DNA from: a bacterium
GTDB lineage: Bacteria > Bacillota > Bacilli > Lactobacillales > Streptococcaceae
Assembly (NCBI GenBank): GCA_905221095.1
Contig: CAJNBV010000005.1
Coordinates: 97,284-161,283, forward strand
Direction of reading: 5' to 3'
Length of the DNA stretch: 64,000 bases
Numbering within the stretch: position 1 is the first letter of the stretch; every line of letters begins with the position of its first letter. Of this stretch, positions 8,813-17,812 are shown piece by piece. The notes under the pieces are model-generated. The model ran no database searches. It was not told the origin of the DNA and saw only the letters and a program-made list of their open reading frames with translations. Both the position numbers and the translations under genes were made by a program.

Positions 8813-9751
8813 TTATTTGTTTAAGTATGGCAATAGATAGCCATACCCTGCTTCGTCCATCTCATCCTTGGCCACAAAGCGTAAGGAGGCAGAATTGATA
8901 CAGTAACGCAGGCCACCTAACTCCCGAGGTCCATCTGTGAAAACATGACCCAAGTGAGCATTGCCTGACCGAGAACGAACTTCGATTCGCTCCATTCCAT
9001 GGCTCAGATCCTTGTAATAGTGAATCAGCTCCTTAGAAATCGGACGACTAAAACTTGGCCAACCACAACCTGAGGCAAACTTATCCTTAGCAAAGAAGAG
9101 TGGCTCACCCGTCGTAATGTCTACATAAATGCCCTCTTCAAAGGTTTGGTCATAGGCATTACTAAACGGCGCTTCTGTAGCAGCTTCTTGTGTAATACGA
9201 TAAGACTCTTCAGTTAGGCTTTCCTTCAATACTTCTTGACTAGGCTTTTCATAGTTGGCTGCGTCAATCAATGGCTTATCAGCATCGGTCACATCGATAT
9301 GACAGTAACCTGAAGGATTCTTCTTAAGATAGTCTTGGTGATAGTCTTCAGCCAGAATATAGTGGCGAAGTTTCTCCACCTCTACTGCAATCTTTCGACC
9401 CAGCATGCGTTCCTGCTCCTGCACCACTGTATAGATAGCTGGCAAGTCTGATTCATCCTGATAATAGATCCCAGTTCGATATTGGCGACCACGGTCATTC
9501 CCTTGTTGATTAATCGATAAAGGATCAATGACTCGGAAATAATAAAGCAAAATTTCTCTGAGTGACACTACCTTCTCATCGTAAATCACTTGAACCGTTT
9601 CTGCATGGTCTGTTTCCTTGAGTAGCTGGTAATTGGTCGTTTCAACTTGGCCATTAGCGTAGCCAACACTGGTTGCTAGCACTCCAGAAATTCGTGAAAA
9701 ATACTCCTCTAGGCCCCAAAAACAACCACCTGCTAGATAAATTTCTGCCAT
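8813..9751 (-). CDS. msrAB: Bifunctional peptide methionine sulfoxide reductase MsrA-MsrB
   Basis: A 312-residue fusion that repairs oxidised methionine, with MsrA reducing the S and MsrB the R sulfoxide. MsrA comes first (about 1-160), with the catalytic cysteine in [11 protein letters not shown] (Cys10). MsrB follows (about 175-312) with [20 protein letters not shown] and the catalytic-cysteine motif [11 protein letters not shown]. The two CxxC zinc-site pairs common in many MsrBs are not evident. There is no signal peptide, so this is the cytosolic form; streptococci often carry a second, anchored MsrAB elsewhere. AAGGAG precedes the ATG. Confidence 0.95.
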   Translation of the reverse strand: MAEIYLAGGCFWGLEEYFSRISGVLATSVGYANGQVETTNYQLLKETDHAETVQVIYDEKVVSLREILLYYFRVIDPLSINQQGNDRGRQYRTGIYYQDESDLPAIYTVVQEQERMLGRKIAVEVEKLRHYILAEDYHQDYLKKNPSGYCHIDVTDADKPLIDAANYEKPSQEVLKESLTEESYRITQEAATEAPFSNAYDQTFEEGIYVDITTGEPLFFAKDKFASGCGWPSFSRPISKELIHYYKDLSHGMERIEVRSRSGNAHLGHVFTDGPRELGGLRYCINSASLRFVAKDEMDEAGYGYLLPYLNK

Positions 9752-9792
9752 CTTCGTTTCTCCTTTATCAAGTTTTTAACTCGAATTCTTTT

Positions 9793-9841
9793 CAAAAAAA
9801 GGATAGGAAGCCCTTTGGTCGAGAGTTTCCCCATCCTATCT
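9793..9841 (-). terminator. Terminator of hom-thrB
   Basis: The stem GATAGGA/TCCTATC (9840-9834 and 9808-9802), with a long loop and a run of T residues on the minus strand, lies 9 bases after the thrB stop. Confidence 0.7.
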
Positions 9842-9849
9842 TCTATTCT

Positions 9850-10719
9850 TTATTTTGCTGCTACACGGACACCTTGGGTATCAACTTTCAAGTCATGCAG
9901 TTTGCCTTTGAAGGGTTGCTTTTCCAATTCAGCCTTAATCGCCGGCATCTTGTCATGAGAGGCCAAGACCATAACTGTTGGTCCAGCACCAGAAAGGTAA
10001 GTTGCATAGGCACCATTCTCTTTGGCTACTTGCTTAATCGTCGCAAATTCTCTCACCAAGTCCTGACGGTAACGCTCGTGGAAGAGGTCTCCCTCGATTG
10101 CTTGCCCAGCTGTTACCATATCTCCGGCTAATAAGGCTGCAACAGCCACATTGGCGATAGAACTAGCAGCGACAGCTTCCTTGTAGGACAATTTTTTAGG
10201 CAAGACACCGCGGCTATCGCGAGTGCGTAATTCATAGTTAGGAATGTAAGCTAGAAAATCACACTCTGGAAAATCTGCCACAATCGCAGAGACTTGCCCT
10301 TCAACGGAACTTGCAATAACGAGATTTCCATAAATAGCTGGAGCCACATTGTCTGGATGCCCTTCAATCTTGGTCGCCAACTGCAATTTTTCATGGTCTG
10401 ACAAGTTGAGATTCCCCAGCTGGTTGGCTAGTTCAATCCCAGCAACAATTACCGAGCTTGAAGAACCCAGACCACGCGCCAAGGGAACATCACTGGTCAT
10501 TTTCAAACGTCTTGGTTGCAAGTCTGGTAAAATTTGCAGGGCAATTTTGAGCAAGAGATTACGCTCGTCATGAGGAATCCATTTGCCAATTTGGTGTTCA
10601 ATCAACCACTCATCTCGTTCTTCGCAGACCTCAATTTGAAGATACTTGGTTACAGCTACACCGACCGAGTCAAAACCTGGCCCGATATTGGCACTGGTTG
10701 CAGGTACAATAATTTTCAT
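9850..10719 (-). CDS. thrB: Homoserine kinase
   Basis: A 289-residue GHMP-family kinase that phosphorylates homoserine to O-phosphohomoserine in threonine synthesis. The N-terminal [16 protein letters not shown] and the ATP-binding [11 protein letters not shown] (about residues 81-91) are diagnostic, and the C-terminal [10 protein letters not shown] is the third GHMP motif. Its ATG lies one base after the hom stop codon, so translation is coupled. A terminator follows. Threonine synthase is not in the window. Confidence 0.96.
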   Translation of the reverse strand: MKIIVPATSANIGPGFDSVGVAVTKYLQIEVCEERDEWLIEHQIGKWIPHDERNLLLKIALQILPDLQPRRLKMTSDVPLARGLGSSSSVIVAGIELANQLGNLNLSDHEKLQLATKIEGHPDNVAPAIYGNLVIASSVEGQVSAIVADFPECDFLAYIPNYELRTRDSRGVLPKKLSYKEAVAASSIANVAVAALLAGDMVTAGQAIEGDLFHERYRQDLVREFATIKQVAKENGAYATYLSGAGPTVMVLASHDKMPAIKAELEKQPFKGKLHDLKVDTQGVRVAAK

Positions 10720-10720
10720 C

Positions 10721-12007
10721 TTATTCTCCTAGCACCTTGAAGGTATTCAAGAGGTCGAATTCTGAAACCTTCTTCAATTCAGCTGAAACCTTCTCAAGTT
10801 GGGCTTTATTAATCTTATGAGTGATAATCACAACACGCGCCTTATCACCCTCTTTGCCATCTTGGAGGATTTGCTTGAAGGAAATATCTTGAGCGTTGAA
10901 GATTTCAGCCAATCTCAAGACCTGACCTTTTGAGTCTGGAGCCAAGATTGAGAAATAGTAGTTCGCTTTAACATCCTCTGGATTGGCTAAAACCAAGTCA
11001 CGGCTGTATTCGTTGAAGTCTTTTCCAATGGTTCCATCATTCAATCGACGAACGATACGAACAATATCCGCCACAACACTTGTTGCAGTTGGTTTTTGAC
11101 CAGCACCTGGTCCGTAGTACATAGACTCACCGATACCGATAGATTCTACAAAGACAGCGTTCATTACGCCATTCACACTAGCGAGTGGGTGCGCTTTAGG
11201 TAGGAAGGTTGGAGTTACTTCCGCAGCAATTCCTGAAGGAGTTTCCTCGATAGAGCCAACCAATTTCACTACATAGCCAAGATCTTGAGCTACAGCTACA
11301 TCTTCTGGTGTGATATTGCGAATTCCTTTGTGGGCTACATCGTCAAAGGCAACCTTCATACCAAAGGCAAATTGGCTCAAAATCACCATCTTGTAGGCTG
11401 CATCGATCCCATCCACGTCATTTGTAGGGTCACTTTCTGCAAATCCAAGTCTTTGTGCTTCCGCAAGAGCATCATCGTAAGACCATCCTTCTTCCACCAT
11501 TTTGGTCATCATGAAGTTAGAAGTTCCGTTGACTACACCCAATACGCGAGTGATTTTATCAGAAGCCAAGGAATTTGCTAGAGTGCGAAGAATTGGAATC
11601 CCACCAGCTACTGCTGCTTCGTAGTAAAGTGCTACCTTGTTAGATTTAGCAATTTCTAGCAATTCTGCGCCATGGACAGCCAAAAGATCCTTGTTGGCAG
11701 TAACAACGTGTTTCCCAGCTTCCAAGGCACGAGTGATAAAGGTCTTAGCAGGTTCGATACGCCCCATCAATTCCACTACGATCGTAATGTCTTGGTCTGA
11801 CAAAATATCATCCACATTGGTTACAAAGTTAAAGTCATTTCCTGCTGCAAGCAAGCGATTCTTTTCATCTTCATCCTTGACCAATACTTTAGCAACTTCA
11901 ATCTCTGAATGTGCTGATTGATTGATTTTTTCTCCATTTTCCTTTAGGAGGAAAGGCACACCACTTGCAACGGTACCAAATCCTAGTAAAGCAATTTTAA
12001 CTGTCAT
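10721..12007 (-). CDS. hom: Homoserine dehydrogenase
   Basis: A 428-residue enzyme reducing aspartate semialdehyde to homoserine, the branch point to threonine and methionine. It starts at [16 protein letters not shown] (GxGxxxxG, NAD(P) binding) after GAGGAG; the extra 11 upstream codons contain the ribosome binding site. Catalytic-domain blocks include [25 protein letters not shown] and the GxNGTSNFM-like [14 protein letters not shown]-terminal ACT-like domain (about 350-428) suggests feedback control by threonine. It is the first gene of hom-thrB, with an extended -10 promoter and a CodY-like box upstream. Confidence 0.96.
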   Translation of the reverse strand: MTVKIALLGFGTVASGVPFLLKENGEKINQSAHSEIEVAKVLVKDEDEKNRLLAAGNDFNFVTNVDDILSDQDITIVVELMGRIEPAKTFITRALEAGKHVVTANKDLLAVHGAELLEIAKSNKVALYYEAAVAGGIPILRTLANSLASDKITRVLGVVNGTSNFMMTKMVEEGWSYDDALAEAQRLGFAESDPTNDVDGIDAAYKMVILSQFAFGMKVAFDDVAHKGIRNITPEDVAVAQDLGYVVKLVGSIEETPSGIAAEVTPTFLPKAHPLASVNGVMNAVFVESIGIGESMYYGPGAGQKPTATSVVADIVRIVRRLNDGTIGKDFNEYSRDLVLANPEDVKANYYFSILAPDSKGQVLRLAEIFNAQDISFKQILQDGKEGDKARVVIITHKINKAQLEKVSAELKKVSEFDLLNTFKVLGE

Positions 12008-12038
12008 GTTTGTCTCCTCGAAATTTTCTAATATAGCC

Positions 12039-12044
12039 ATTATA
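12039..12044 (-). promoter_or_regulatory. Extended -10 promoter of hom-thrB
   Basis: TGTTATAAT (TGn extended -10) lies 31 bases upstream of the hom ATG. No good -35 is seen at the normal distance. Confidence 0.7.
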
Positions 12045-12048
12045 ACAG

Positions 12049-12063
12049 AATTTTGTGAAAATT
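12049..12063 (-). promoter_or_regulatory. Putative CodY box upstream of hom
   Basis: AATTTTGTGAAAATT differs at one position from the Firmicute CodY consensus AATTTTCWGAAAATT and lies directly upstream of the hom -10 element, where bound CodY would block RNA polymerase. Confidence 0.6.
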
Positions 12064-12092
12064 CCTATTATAGTAATTCACTATTTCAGTAT

Positions 12093-12120
12093 AAAAAGAA
12101 AAAACGAATCAAACGACTCG
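12093..12120 (-). terminator. Terminator of mecA
   Basis: The 6-bp stem CGAGTC/GATTCG (one G-U pair; 12120-12115 and 12110-12105) is followed by TTTTTTC on the minus strand. Confidence 0.75.
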
Positions 12121-12157
12121 CTCTTCTTAAAATCTAGAAATAGCTTTCCAGAAATGA

Positions 12158-12895
12158 TTATCCGATTTTTTGCAGATTAAGCACTGCATCGTGATTCATC
12201 AAGACTTGGCCATACTCTTGCAAGACTGAGCGACTGATGTCACTATCGTCCGCAAACTCGCGCATACGGGCCAAAAGCCAAGCTGGATATGGACTTGGAT
12301 GATTTTCAATATCCACTAGAATAGTCAAATAATAGCGCTCGTTCATTTTGTAGAGTTCAGAAGTTTCCATCTCAAAAGTCACTGTCTTGGCAAAAGCCAC
12401 CAAGTCAGCCAACTTAGCAAAAGAAAGGATGTAGTAGATGTAAGGCTCTTTCTTGCTTTCAACTTCTTGTTCAGCCTGCTCCTGCTCTTCTTCCTTGGCT
12501 TCAACTTGCTCAAGAGATTGAATTGCTTCGATGTCATCCTTAGTTTTGTCCGCGATGCTTTTTTCTAAGGTTTTGATAAATTCATCTGGCGACATTTGGG
12601 CTAATTCTTCCATGTCTGGTAAATCCGATAAATCTTCAAAATCTAGATTTTGGTCAATCTTTGATTTGGTCACAAAGACATCTACCTTATCAGGTTTTGG
12701 AGTTACACGGAAGCTCAACATGCCTGTATCTAGAAAGCTATCAGGCATCTCTAACTCATCCAAGATAGCATAAAAGAACTCTTCTGTTTTTTCTTGAGGA
12801 ACGAGAAAGTCAGCAATCTCCATCCCTCGATCCATCAAATCTTCTAAAGACATCGTGATTTTTAAAGTAGTATCACTGATTTGTTTCATTTTCAT
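12158..12895 (-). CDS. mecA: Adaptor protein MecA
   Basis: A 245-residue Clp adaptor. It begins MKMKQISDTTLKITMSLEDL (GAGG 9 bases upstream). The N-terminal domain (about 1-80) is the substrate-binding part, a highly acidic and Gln/Glu-rich linker spans about 115-150, and the C-terminal domain (about 155-245) carries KEPYIYYILSFAKLADL and binds ClpC. In streptococci MecA delivers the competence sigma factor ComX to ClpCP and so limits competence. That role is from family knowledge; the domain layout is visible here. It stands alone between terminators. Confidence 0.95.
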   Translation of the reverse strand: MKMKQISDTTLKITMSLEDLMDRGMEIADFLVPQEKTEEFFYAILDELEMPDSFLDTGMLSFRVTPKPDKVDVFVTKSKIDQNLDFEDLSDLPDMEELAQMSPDEFIKTLEKSIADKTKDDIEAIQSLEQVEAKEEEQEQAEQEVESKKEPYIYYILSFAKLADLVAFAKTVTFEMETSELYKMNERYYLTILVDIENHPSPYPAWLLARMREFADDSDISRSVLQEYGQVLMNHDAVLNLQKIG

Positions 12896-13011
12896 TGCTA
12901 GTAACCTCATACTTTCAGTTCTATCTATTATACTAGATTTTTACGATTTTATCAAAAGAAGGCTCCTCTATACGGATAGATTTTCCCTAGGGTCTTTCTG
13001 TAGGAGACTCT

Positions 13012-13126
13012 AATACTCTTCGAAAATCTCTTCAAACCACGTCAGCTCTATCTGCAACCTCAAAACAGTGTTTTGAGCAACCTGCGGCTAGCTTCCTAGT
13101 TTGCTTTTTGATTTTCATTGAGTATA
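13012..13126 (-). repeat. BOX element (short form, without the middle module)
   Basis: It begins TACTCTTCGAAAATCTCTTC and ends TTGATTTTCATTGAGTATA, the two conserved ends of streptococcal BOX repeats. The central GACGAAGTCA-type module present in the copies at 18770 and 48530 is missing. It occupies most of the mecA-upstream gap (12896-13208). Confidence 0.9.
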
Positions 13127-13151
13127 AAAGAAAGTTTCTGCTAACAAATAG

Positions 13152-13191
13152 AAAAAGCCTTCAAAATAGGCTCTTAGCCAACTTTGAAGAC
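13152..13191 (-). terminator. Terminator of the teichoic-acid type operon
   Basis: The 9-bp stem GTCTTCAAA/TTTGAAGGC (13191-13183 and 13165-13157), with an inner GGCT/AGCC pairing and TTTTTC, ends the five-gene operon starting at 18647. Confidence 0.85.
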
Positions 13192-13208
13192 CTAATACAT
13201 CAGAAAGC

Positions 13209-14243
13209 TTATAATTTAAAGGTTGCTACACCGAGGATTGAACGATTTAAGTTTCTGAGAATTTGAAGACTTTGTTCAAATTTCTTATAACGAGTCACTC
13301 CATACTCTTCAACAAGAAGGACTGTATCTCTTTCCAAAAGAGATGGTACATCCTGTAAATCTACAAAGTGCATTCCTTTTAAAGCCTCTTGATTTTGTTT
13401 CAATTTATCTAAGATAGCTTTATTGGAGCTAACGATGGTTAATTCTTGTCCAGCATTTTTGTATGATAGAACATTTGCTAGGTTAGCAATTGTTGTAATC
13501 TCTGTTACAAAATCAATTTGATATTGAGAAAAATCACCTGCTCTATTGATTGTTGGATTAAAGAGATAAACCAATACATTTCCCATCACAACCAAAATCA
13601 CACAGACTACTCCAATAACAGCTAAACGGAGAATCAAGTTTTTCACATTTAATCCAAGCGCTGTCTCACCGTTTGCATTCAATTCTTTAGAGTTGATGGT
13701 TTCCAATTTTTCAATTTTCACATTTGCATAAGTATGTTTAAATTTCTCAATCAATCCATCAAATTTTCGCTCTAACAAGTCATTGACATCCTTACTTGGT
13801 GTCAAAATTTTCACACCGACCCCTGCATCGTCAATCATATAGTAGACGGTCAGTTTTTTCCACCAATAATCATTCGTAGAATTTTTCAAGGTTGTTTCTG
13901 TCGTATCCAATTCACTGGCCATTTTTTTCAGTTCACTCGGTTCTACATCATTGAAAAGATAAGCTCCATTCAAATTCCCATCAATCAATTTCCCGTAGAA
14001 ATCACTATAACCACCAATTTGATGATTCAAAATCGTTTTAGCTGAATCTTCTGGAGGAGTAATTTTATAGCTAAGATAAGTTGAATAACTTGTTGTGTCT
14101 TTGACAGTATTTTTATTCTTAACAGCTTTAATTGTGAATGGCACAGCAATGAGAGCAAATAAAGCGATGAGAGCTAAAATATTTACTTTTCGTTTTTTAT
14201 AAAGATTTGCAAACAAATCAGCTACTGAATAATGTTCAAACAT
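13209..14243 (-). CDS. tarQ: Wzz-like membrane protein with a degenerate tyrosine-kinase-like domain (TarQ-like)
   Basis: A 344-residue protein with a short cytoplasmic N-terminus, a membrane helix at about 20-40, an extracytoplasmic region of about 41-205, a second helix at about 206-230, and a cytoplasmic tail of about 115 residues. This is the layout of Wzz/YveK polysaccharide co-polymerases. The tail resembles the end of bacterial tyrosine kinases (ELTIVSSN; TVLLVEEYGVTRYKKFEQSL; SILGVATFKL), but no Walker A P-loop is present. It overlaps the polymerase gene by 8 bases and is last in the operon. By position it matches what I recall as pneumococcal TarQ, the partner of the teichoic-acid polymerase TarP; the name is from memory. 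Confidence 0.6.
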   Translation of the reverse strand: MFEHYSVADLFANLYKKRKVNILALIALFALIAVPFTIKAVKNKNTVKDTTSYSTYLSYKITPPEDSAKTILNHQIGGYSDFYGKLIDGNLNGAYLFNDVEPSELKKMASELDTTETTLKNSTNDYWWKKLTVYYMIDDAGVGVKILTPSKDVNDLLERKFDGLIEKFKHTYANVKIEKLETINSKELNANGETALGLNVKNLILRLAVIGVVCVILVVMGNVLVYLFNPTINRAGDFSQYQIDFVTEITTIANLANVLSYKNAGQELTIVSSNKAILDKLKQNQEALKGMHFVDLQDVPSLLERDTVLLVEEYGVTRYKKFEQSLQILRNLNRSILGVATFKL

Positions 14244-15705
14244 GATTTTTTTCTCCTTTGTTTAGTAGATACTGGTTTTCTTTTGTAAGCATTTTTGCTA
14301 CAAATATAATCACAAGAACAATTCCCCAGAATTGCATTGTAAATAGATTGAAGAAACTTTCTGAAAAGCTACTTCTTGGCATAAAGAATAGATTATTCAA
14401 GATGAGTAAGGACAAGGCAAATAGGATTGTTCTAGAGCGATAGGCCACTTGCAACATGGCTATAAATAGCATGCCAAGTAAGAGACTAAGTAGAAAGACT
14501 CCTATCATACCATAGTCTGTATACAACTCCATGATATAGCTACTTCCAATACCATGTCCTTTCAGATATTCCTTGTTCAAAACAAGATAGGATAAATTGT
14601 GGGCATAACTATTACTATCGATAGCTAGTTCCACACTATTGGTTGTATGTTCAAAGGCTTTTCCTCCGAAAATGGCCCCCAAACTTCCTCTTGCAAAATA
14701 ATCAAGAACAGGACCAAAAGTAAAATTACGGAAATCTCGGTAAGGGAGGCTACTGTTAAATAGAAAACCTCGAGCTAGAACACCAAAACTAGTCCCTTGT
14801 TTATAGATAAAGTCAAGTAAGATATCCCAGAAACCTGTATGGGAAACCTGGACATTATCCCGTACATAATTGAGCACTCCCATCGCTAACATGAGAATAG
14901 GAGAACCCACAAAAATCGCTAACTTTTCTTTAAACCCAATCCATTTTCCCTTTTCAGTTTGCTCCCGCATAAAGTAATAAACAAAAGCAAATAAAATACT
15001 TAAAATAAAGGGATTTCGTGTCCCGATTGCCAAATGAATGGTATTGGCTGCAATGAAGGATACTAACACTGCTGTTGCCTGCCATTTCTTTGGCTTGGTT
15101 GCCAGATACATACACATTGCGTAGACCGTAAAGGTAGACAAGATGTAAGTAAAATAAGGAAGTTTACTTTCAAAATTTGCATAGTAGGCATAGTAGGAAG
15201 TCTGCAAACGATACAGGAGCCGTTCAAATAAGCGAATAAAATAGAAAGGATAGGTTAGAAGAAAAACTCCTAGTGATACAAAGCGTAACCGCTTGATATA
15301 AATCTCTTTTATAGAATTTCCTATCTTTGGTACTTTTATGTTCTTCCTAGCTATGAAGTAACGAGCCAGTACGCCTCCTGTGGTCAAGCCCAGAATCGAA
15401 ACCATGACGACTATAAAGGCAAAGCGATAGGCTATCGGATGATAGGTATCCAGAGCACCATCCCTAAAATAATCAATGGTCGGTCTTGATACCAGAAATA
15501 CAAAAATAGTTAAATAGAAAATAAAATGGATTAAGTAATACTTGATATCATTCCAGCAGGCAATTAAGCTACTAACCAGTAAGAACAATAAAGTAGAAAG
15601 CAAGCTAACATTATTATTATTAAACAGATACACAATTCCACTTACTAGCGTCAAGGCATAGCTGACTATGGTCAAACTAAATAATAATCGTTTCCCATCA
15701 ATCAC
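14236..15705 (-). CDS. tarP: Polytopic polysaccharide polymerase, probably teichoic-acid repeat polymerase TarP
   Basis: A 489-residue protein with roughly 12 hydrophobic segments across the whole length (for example about 8-25, 30-48, 60-75, 90-115) and one large hydrophilic loop near 300-370. This is the form of O-antigen/oligosaccharide repeat-unit polymerases (Wzy type). It starts with GTG 15705 after GGGGGTGA. Operon partners are LicD, two glycosyltransferases and a Wzz-like protein. In pneumococcus the polymerase at this position next to psr is the proposed teichoic-acid polymerase TarP. Wzy-family function is inferred from topology and context; sequence motifs in this family are weak. 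Confidence 0.7.
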   Translation of the reverse strand: MIDGKRLLFSLTIVSYALTLVSGIVYLFNNNNVSLLSTLLFLLVSSLIACWNDIKYYLIHFIFYLTIFVFLVSRPTIDYFRDGALDTYHPIAYRFAFIVVMVSILGLTTGGVLARYFIARKNIKVPKIGNSIKEIYIKRLRFVSLGVFLLTYPFYFIRLFERLLYRLQTSYYAYYANFESKLPYFTYILSTFTVYAMCMYLATKPKKWQATAVLVSFIAANTIHLAIGTRNPFILSILFAFVYYFMREQTEKGKWIGFKEKLAIFVGSPILMLAMGVLNYVRDNVQVSHTGFWDILLDFIYKQGTSFGVLARGFLFNSSLPYRDFRNFTFGPVLDYFARGSLGAIFGGKAFEHTTNSVELAIDSNSYAHNLSYLVLNKEYLKGHGIGSSYIMELYTDYGMIGVFLLSLLLGMLFIAMLQVAYRSRTILFALSLLILNNLFFMPRSSFSESFFNLFTMQFWGIVLVIIFVAKMLTKENQYLLNKGEKNHV

Positions 15706-15720
15706 TTGCTCACCCCCGTT

Positions 15721-16707
15721 CTAATGTAATTTTTTAGATTTTTCAATATTTTTCAGTAATAAGAATCGGTATAAGGAAATATTTATGAATAGAGCAAAAG
15801 CACTAATTCTTCTCCCCTTACGGAAAATTGGATTTCTAGCAATAGCAAAGGCATGGCCTTTTAAAAAACGATGAATCTGAGAATAGGCTTCAAACTGTTT
15901 ATACTGATCATCTAGTAACATCTTATCCATAATGAAGAAGTGGGCATAGGCCAATCTGAAAAAAGCAACCTCTTTCAAGTCAGGATAGTTTTTCACAACT
16001 TCATTGTAAAACTTTTGATAGATATCAATATAGGCTAAATCCTTCTCTGCATAGGGTTTGGTCGTAATACTATCCCCTCTATGGAAATAGTAATAATAGG
16101 GTTTGGTATTAACAACGTACTTCTTAGCCAACTTGATTAAATCAAAATGATAATAGGCATCTTCGTAAATCAATCCTTTAGGAAAGGATAGGGCAATTGC
16201 AATCTCTCTCTTGATTAGCTTATTGCAAATCGTCCCAGGTATTTTTTCACCTATGAGGTATTCCTTTAGAAATGTTTGAGAATCACAGACAAAATAGTCA
16301 TCCTGATTGGCTGACTGTGGACTTTTGTCATTTGCATAGACATTCATAACACCACAGCTCGAAACATCCGCATCTTCTTGAATTAATTGCTCATATAAAC
16401 TCTGAATCATTTCTGGATGGATATAATCATCTGAGTCAATAAAAATCAGATAATCCCCATGAGCCTGCTTCATTCCATCATTTCGCGCTTGTGACAAGCC
16501 TTCATTCTTTTTATGAAGCACTGAAACTCTATCATCTAGTTCAGCGATTGAATCACACAAGCGACCACTTTCATCTGTTGCTCCATCATCAACAAGAATG
16601 ATTTCCAGATTTTGATAGGTCTGCTCCTGAATGGAAGCTATCGATTTTTCTAGGTACTGCGCCACATTATAGACTGGCACAATCACACTAATTAATGCAG
16701 TTTCCAT
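15721..16707 (-). CDS. Family 2 glycosyltransferase
   Basis: A 328-residue cytoplasmic GT-A fold enzyme. The N-terminal ISVIVPVYNVAQYLEKSI and the nucleotide-sugar binding ILVDDGATDESG (about 36-47) are followed by NEGLSQARNDGMKQA and the metal-binding DxD-type FIDSDDY (about 89-95). It probably adds one sugar of a teichoic-acid or similar repeat unit on the inner membrane face. SD GAGGAG precedes the ATG, one base after the upstream glycosyltransferase stop. Donor and acceptor cannot be read from the sequence. Confidence 0.88.
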   Translation of the reverse strand: METALISVIVPVYNVAQYLEKSIASIQEQTYQNLEIILVDDGATDESGRLCDSIAELDDRVSVLHKKNEGLSQARNDGMKQAHGDYLIFIDSDDYIHPEMIQSLYEQLIQEDADVSSCGVMNVYANDKSPQSANQDDYFVCDSQTFLKEYLIGEKIPGTICNKLIKREIAIALSFPKGLIYEDAYYHFDLIKLAKKYVVNTKPYYYYFHRGDSITTKPYAEKDLAYIDIYQKFYNEVVKNYPDLKEVAFFRLAYAHFFIMDKMLLDDQYKQFEAYSQIHRFLKGHAFAIARNPIFRKGRRISAFALFINISLYRFLLLKNIEKSKKLH

Positions 16708-16708
16708 G

Positions 16709-17812
16709 CTACTCCTCTAATAGTTTTTCTACTTGTTCGATTTGTTTGGCAATTGTAAATTGTTGAATGAATTGACTAGCCTCATTAACATCGAAGTTTG
16801 AGGCAGAAGTCATGTAGTTCGTAATTGCCTGAGCTGCCTCTTGATTGCTCTCAATGATTTGTCCAAATCGACCTTCTTGGGATAATTCCTCAGCCCCTCC
16901 AACATCTGTAGAGACAAAAGGAAGTCCCAGACTCAAAGCTTCCACATACACTCCAGGAAAACCTTCTTGTTTAGACATAGACAAGAGAACTTTCATCTGA
17001 GACAAATACTGATAAGGATTTTTTTGATAACCAAGGAAATGAACATATTCCTCAAGTTCATACTCTTTGACCCGTTTTCTCAGTTCCTCTTCCATATCAC
17101 CTGTACCTATAAAGTAAAGGTGGTAGTTTTTTCCTTTTTGGTGTAATAGTCGTATCACTTCCACCACACGGTCAGAACCCTTATTTTCCTCAATCCGTCC
17201 AATGGTACAGATACTTTGAGGCTCAATCTCGATATCGATCTTCTCTTGAGATTTTTCTAGAATAGTCTTAAAATCATAACCATTGTAGACCGTCTGTAAT
17301 TTTGAAGCATAATCTGGATAGACTTCCTTGATAGAATGACTGGTCTTTTTAGAAATTCCTACAATAGTATCCGCGGCATCCAACTGGCGTCCATGTGATT
17401 CCCTTTTTGAGCTATCCTTAAGAAATTCTTCAATACTTCCATGAATCCAAGATATCTTCTTGACTTCTTTTCTTTTAGAGAACAAAAGCGGTGGATTCAT
17501 AATTGTAAAGGAAACTTCAACATCATAGTCATCTTTCACAAGCAAGCGCCGAGTCAGTCTTGGAAAATAAATTCTCATTCTCCACAAAAAAGCTCGGAGC
17601 CATCTGGCTTGGCGATAATCCTGAAAGGATTTTAAAATTCGTACATGTTTCGGAACAGATTCGTATCCCTTGTCAAAGTGTTCCATTTCAAGAATATCAA
17701 TATCATACTTTTCTGGATCCAAATTTGAAACAATGGTAGATAAAATCTTCTCTGCTCCGCCTCCAAGAGAAAAAGACCACATAAAAAATAAGATTTTTTT
17801 CTTAGCCACCAT
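16709..17812 (-). CDS. Family 4 glycosyltransferase
   Basis: A 367-residue GT-B fold enzyme. The start MVAKKKILFFMWSFSLGGGAEKIL (first 20 or so residues) carries the GGGAE nucleotide-fold loop. The C-terminal half has CTIGRIEENKGSDRVVEV and the EX7E motif region SKQEGFPGVYVEALSLG (about 280-300). I choose ATG 17812, whose GGGAG site lies at the end of licD; the open frame extends 18 codons further into licD. The 11-base overlap with licD implies coupled translation. It likely transfers a hexose during repeat-unit assembly. Confidence 0.88.
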   Translation of the reverse strand: MVAKKKILFFMWSFSLGGGAEKILSTIVSNLDPEKYDIDILEMEHFDKGYESVPKHVRILKSFQDYRQARWLRAFLWRMRIYFPRLTRRLLVKDDYDVEVSFTIMNPPLLFSKRKEVKKISWIHGSIEEFLKDSSKRESHGRQLDAADTIVGISKKTSHSIKEVYPDYASKLQTVYNGYDFKTILEKSQEKIDIEIEPQSICTIGRIEENKGSDRVVEVIRLLHQKGKNYHLYFIGTGDMEEELRKRVKEYELEEYVHFLGYQKNPYQYLSQMKVLLSMSKQEGFPGVYVEALSLGLPFVSTDVGGAEELSQEGRFGQIIESNQEAAQAITNYMTSASNFDVNEASQFIQQFTIAKQIEQVEKLLEE

